DNA from: an uncultured Eubacteriaceae bacterium
GTDB lineage: Bacteria; Bacillota; Clostridia; Eubacteriales; Eubacteriaceae
Assembly (NCBI GenBank): GCA_947625175.1
Contig: CANQNI010000084.1
Location: 1 to 6,631 of the forward strand
Length of the DNA stretch: 6,631 nucleotides
Direction of reading: 5' to 3'
In this document: in pieces, positions 5,916 to 6,631 of the stretch
Layout: each line of letters begins with the position of its first letter
Numbering within the stretch: position 1 is the stretch's first letter
Program-made: the position numbers and the translations under genes
Notes under the pieces: model-generated
The model's database searches: none
What the model was told of the DNA's origin: nothing
Seen by the model: the letters and a program-made list of their open reading frames with translations, nothing else

Positions 5916-5944
5916 AAGCTAACACTCATTTCGAATGTTAGCTT
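5916..5944. terminator. Bidirectional terminator between the convergent LPD1 and L,D-transpeptidase genes
   Basis: Arms 5916-5927 (AAGCTAACACTC) and 5933-5944 (GAATGTTAGCTT) pair over 12 bases around a 5-base loop, with one C/A mismatch on the plus strand that becomes a T-G wobble on the minus strand. On the minus strand CTTCTTTTATTATT follows, a fair terminator for the transpeptidase gene. On the plus strand only a short T-run follows. Confidence 0.8.
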
Positions 5945-5963
5945 TAGCTATTTCTTTGTTTAG

Positions 5964-6631
5964 TTATCTAATAGAAACCGGAGTTCCTACAGAAACTGAA
6001 TTATATATTAATTTCATAGCATTATATGGTGTATTAATACATCCATGAGAACCGTTATAAAGATAAGCATTAGGAGCCCAATCTGTTCTCCAATCAGCAT
6101 CGTGAATTCCTACTCTATCTATAATAGTTCCACCATCAAAACCATTTATGTAACCAACATATAAAGTTAACCAATAATCAACGACTGCATCGTAACCAGG
6201 TCCCTTAGTTCTATAGAATGGGAGTTTTTCTTCTACTTTAAAGTTTCCTGCTAAAGTATCATCGCACCACTGCATTCCAGTTACAACATTAGTATTGATA
6301 GTTACGTTATAGTTTTGATAAAGAGCCATTCGTTGTAAGGCTTTATTAATAACAATACAAGTTGGTCCAGGAGGAACTATTCCTAATGGAGTATCAATTA
6401 ATCTAAATGAATTTGGATCTACGGCTTCTCCACCTTTTTTTACTAGTCTGATATCAACACATTCAACTGGAATACCACCATTAGCAGTACCAGCGATGCC
6501 ATTCTGACTGGTAGTTCCTAACCAGCCCAAGTGAGAAACGTGAGCTCTATAATTTACCCCATAAACTTGAGCAGCTGGGCCTACGAGATAATATCTGAAA
6601 GCTTCAATAGGTAAATTCTGACCTGTAGTAC
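5964..6631 (-). CDS. ChW-repeat protein with C-terminal L,D-transpeptidase (YkuD) domain, partial (N-terminus beyond the right edge)
   Basis: The frame is open from the right edge (first full codon 6627-6629) to TAA at 5964-5966, giving 221 residues of a longer protein. Residues 1-16 match the end of one ChW repeat (GQNLPIEAFRYYL). Residues about 23-62 are a full repeat (VNYRAHVSHLGW, GIAGT, then PVECVDIRL), a motif of clostridial surface proteins linked to wall or ligand binding. Residues about 88-221 are a YkuD domain: GIHDADWR holds His176 and GSHGCIN the catalytic Cys197. Such enzymes form L,D cross-links in peptidoglycan or attach proteins to it, outside the membrane, so a signal peptide is expected upstream. 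TTG at 6528-6530 is not the start, since the ChW repeat crosses it. It converges on the LPD1 gene. Confidence 0.93.
   Translation of the reverse strand, partial: TTGQNLPIEAFRYYLVGPAAQVYGVNYRAHVSHLGWLGTTSQNGIAGTANGGIPVECVDIRLVKKGGEAVDPNSFRLIDTPLGIVPPGPTCIVINKALQRMALYQNYNVTINTNVVTGMQWCDDTLAGNFKVEEKLPFYRTKGPGYDAVVDYWLTLYVGYINGFDGGTIIDRVGIHDADWRTDWAPNAYLYNGSHGCINTPYNAMKLIYNSVSVGTPVSIR

Noticed and set aside
5938..5949. Tandem TTAGCT TTAGCT
   Set aside because: It is the terminator arm followed by a short chance repeat; two six-base copies carry no evidence of function.
6528..6530. TTG as the start of the L,D-transpeptidase
   Set aside because: The frame stays open to the window edge and a ChW repeat runs straight across this codon, so it is internal Leu34 of the visible part.

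Overview
The window is AT-rich throughout (by eye roughly 70% A+T) and looks like a low-GC Bacillota. Three signs point there: strong Shine-Dalgarno sequences, a cell-wall protein that joins a ChW repeat (a motif known mainly from Clostridia) to an L,D-transpeptidase domain, and an integrase of the AP2-like arm type. A halanaerobial or clostridial host is a reasonable but unproven guess. No tRNA, rRNA or CRISPR array is visible.

Layout from left to right: (1) A tyrosine recombinase on the minus strand is cut by the left edge; its core Arg and Lys are present but the C-terminal catalytic residues lie outside. (2) A complete minus-strand family 2 glycoside hydrolase follows, with its own hairpin terminator. 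(3) A divergent control region holds a 20-bp palindrome next to candidate promoters of a small plus-strand lipoprotein. (4) Three abutting hairpins, the middle one a perfect 26-bp inverted repeat, fill the gap after the lipoprotein. (5) A minus-strand YfcE/MJ0936-type metallophosphoesterase ends at an A9 run carrying the heptamer A_AAA_AAC. The -1 frame is then open for 71 codons with no ATG, GTG or TTG, and stops one base before the hairpin array. (6) A second divergent control region with an A/T palindrome leads to (7) a plus-strand LPD1-type polyvalent-protein metallopeptidase, a family typical of phages and conjugative elements. (8) A bidirectional hairpin separates it from (9) a minus-strand ChW/L,D-transpeptidase that runs off the right edge.

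The genes do not form one obvious pathway. Strands alternate and each gene has its own intergenic control or termination signals. The integrase and the LPD1 protein suggest mobile-element ancestry on both sides of ordinary metabolic and housekeeping-type genes, so the window may lie in or beside a genomic island, but no attachment site can be shown. The most unusual features are the startless -1-frame extension of the phosphoesterase and the hairpin array that bounds it.
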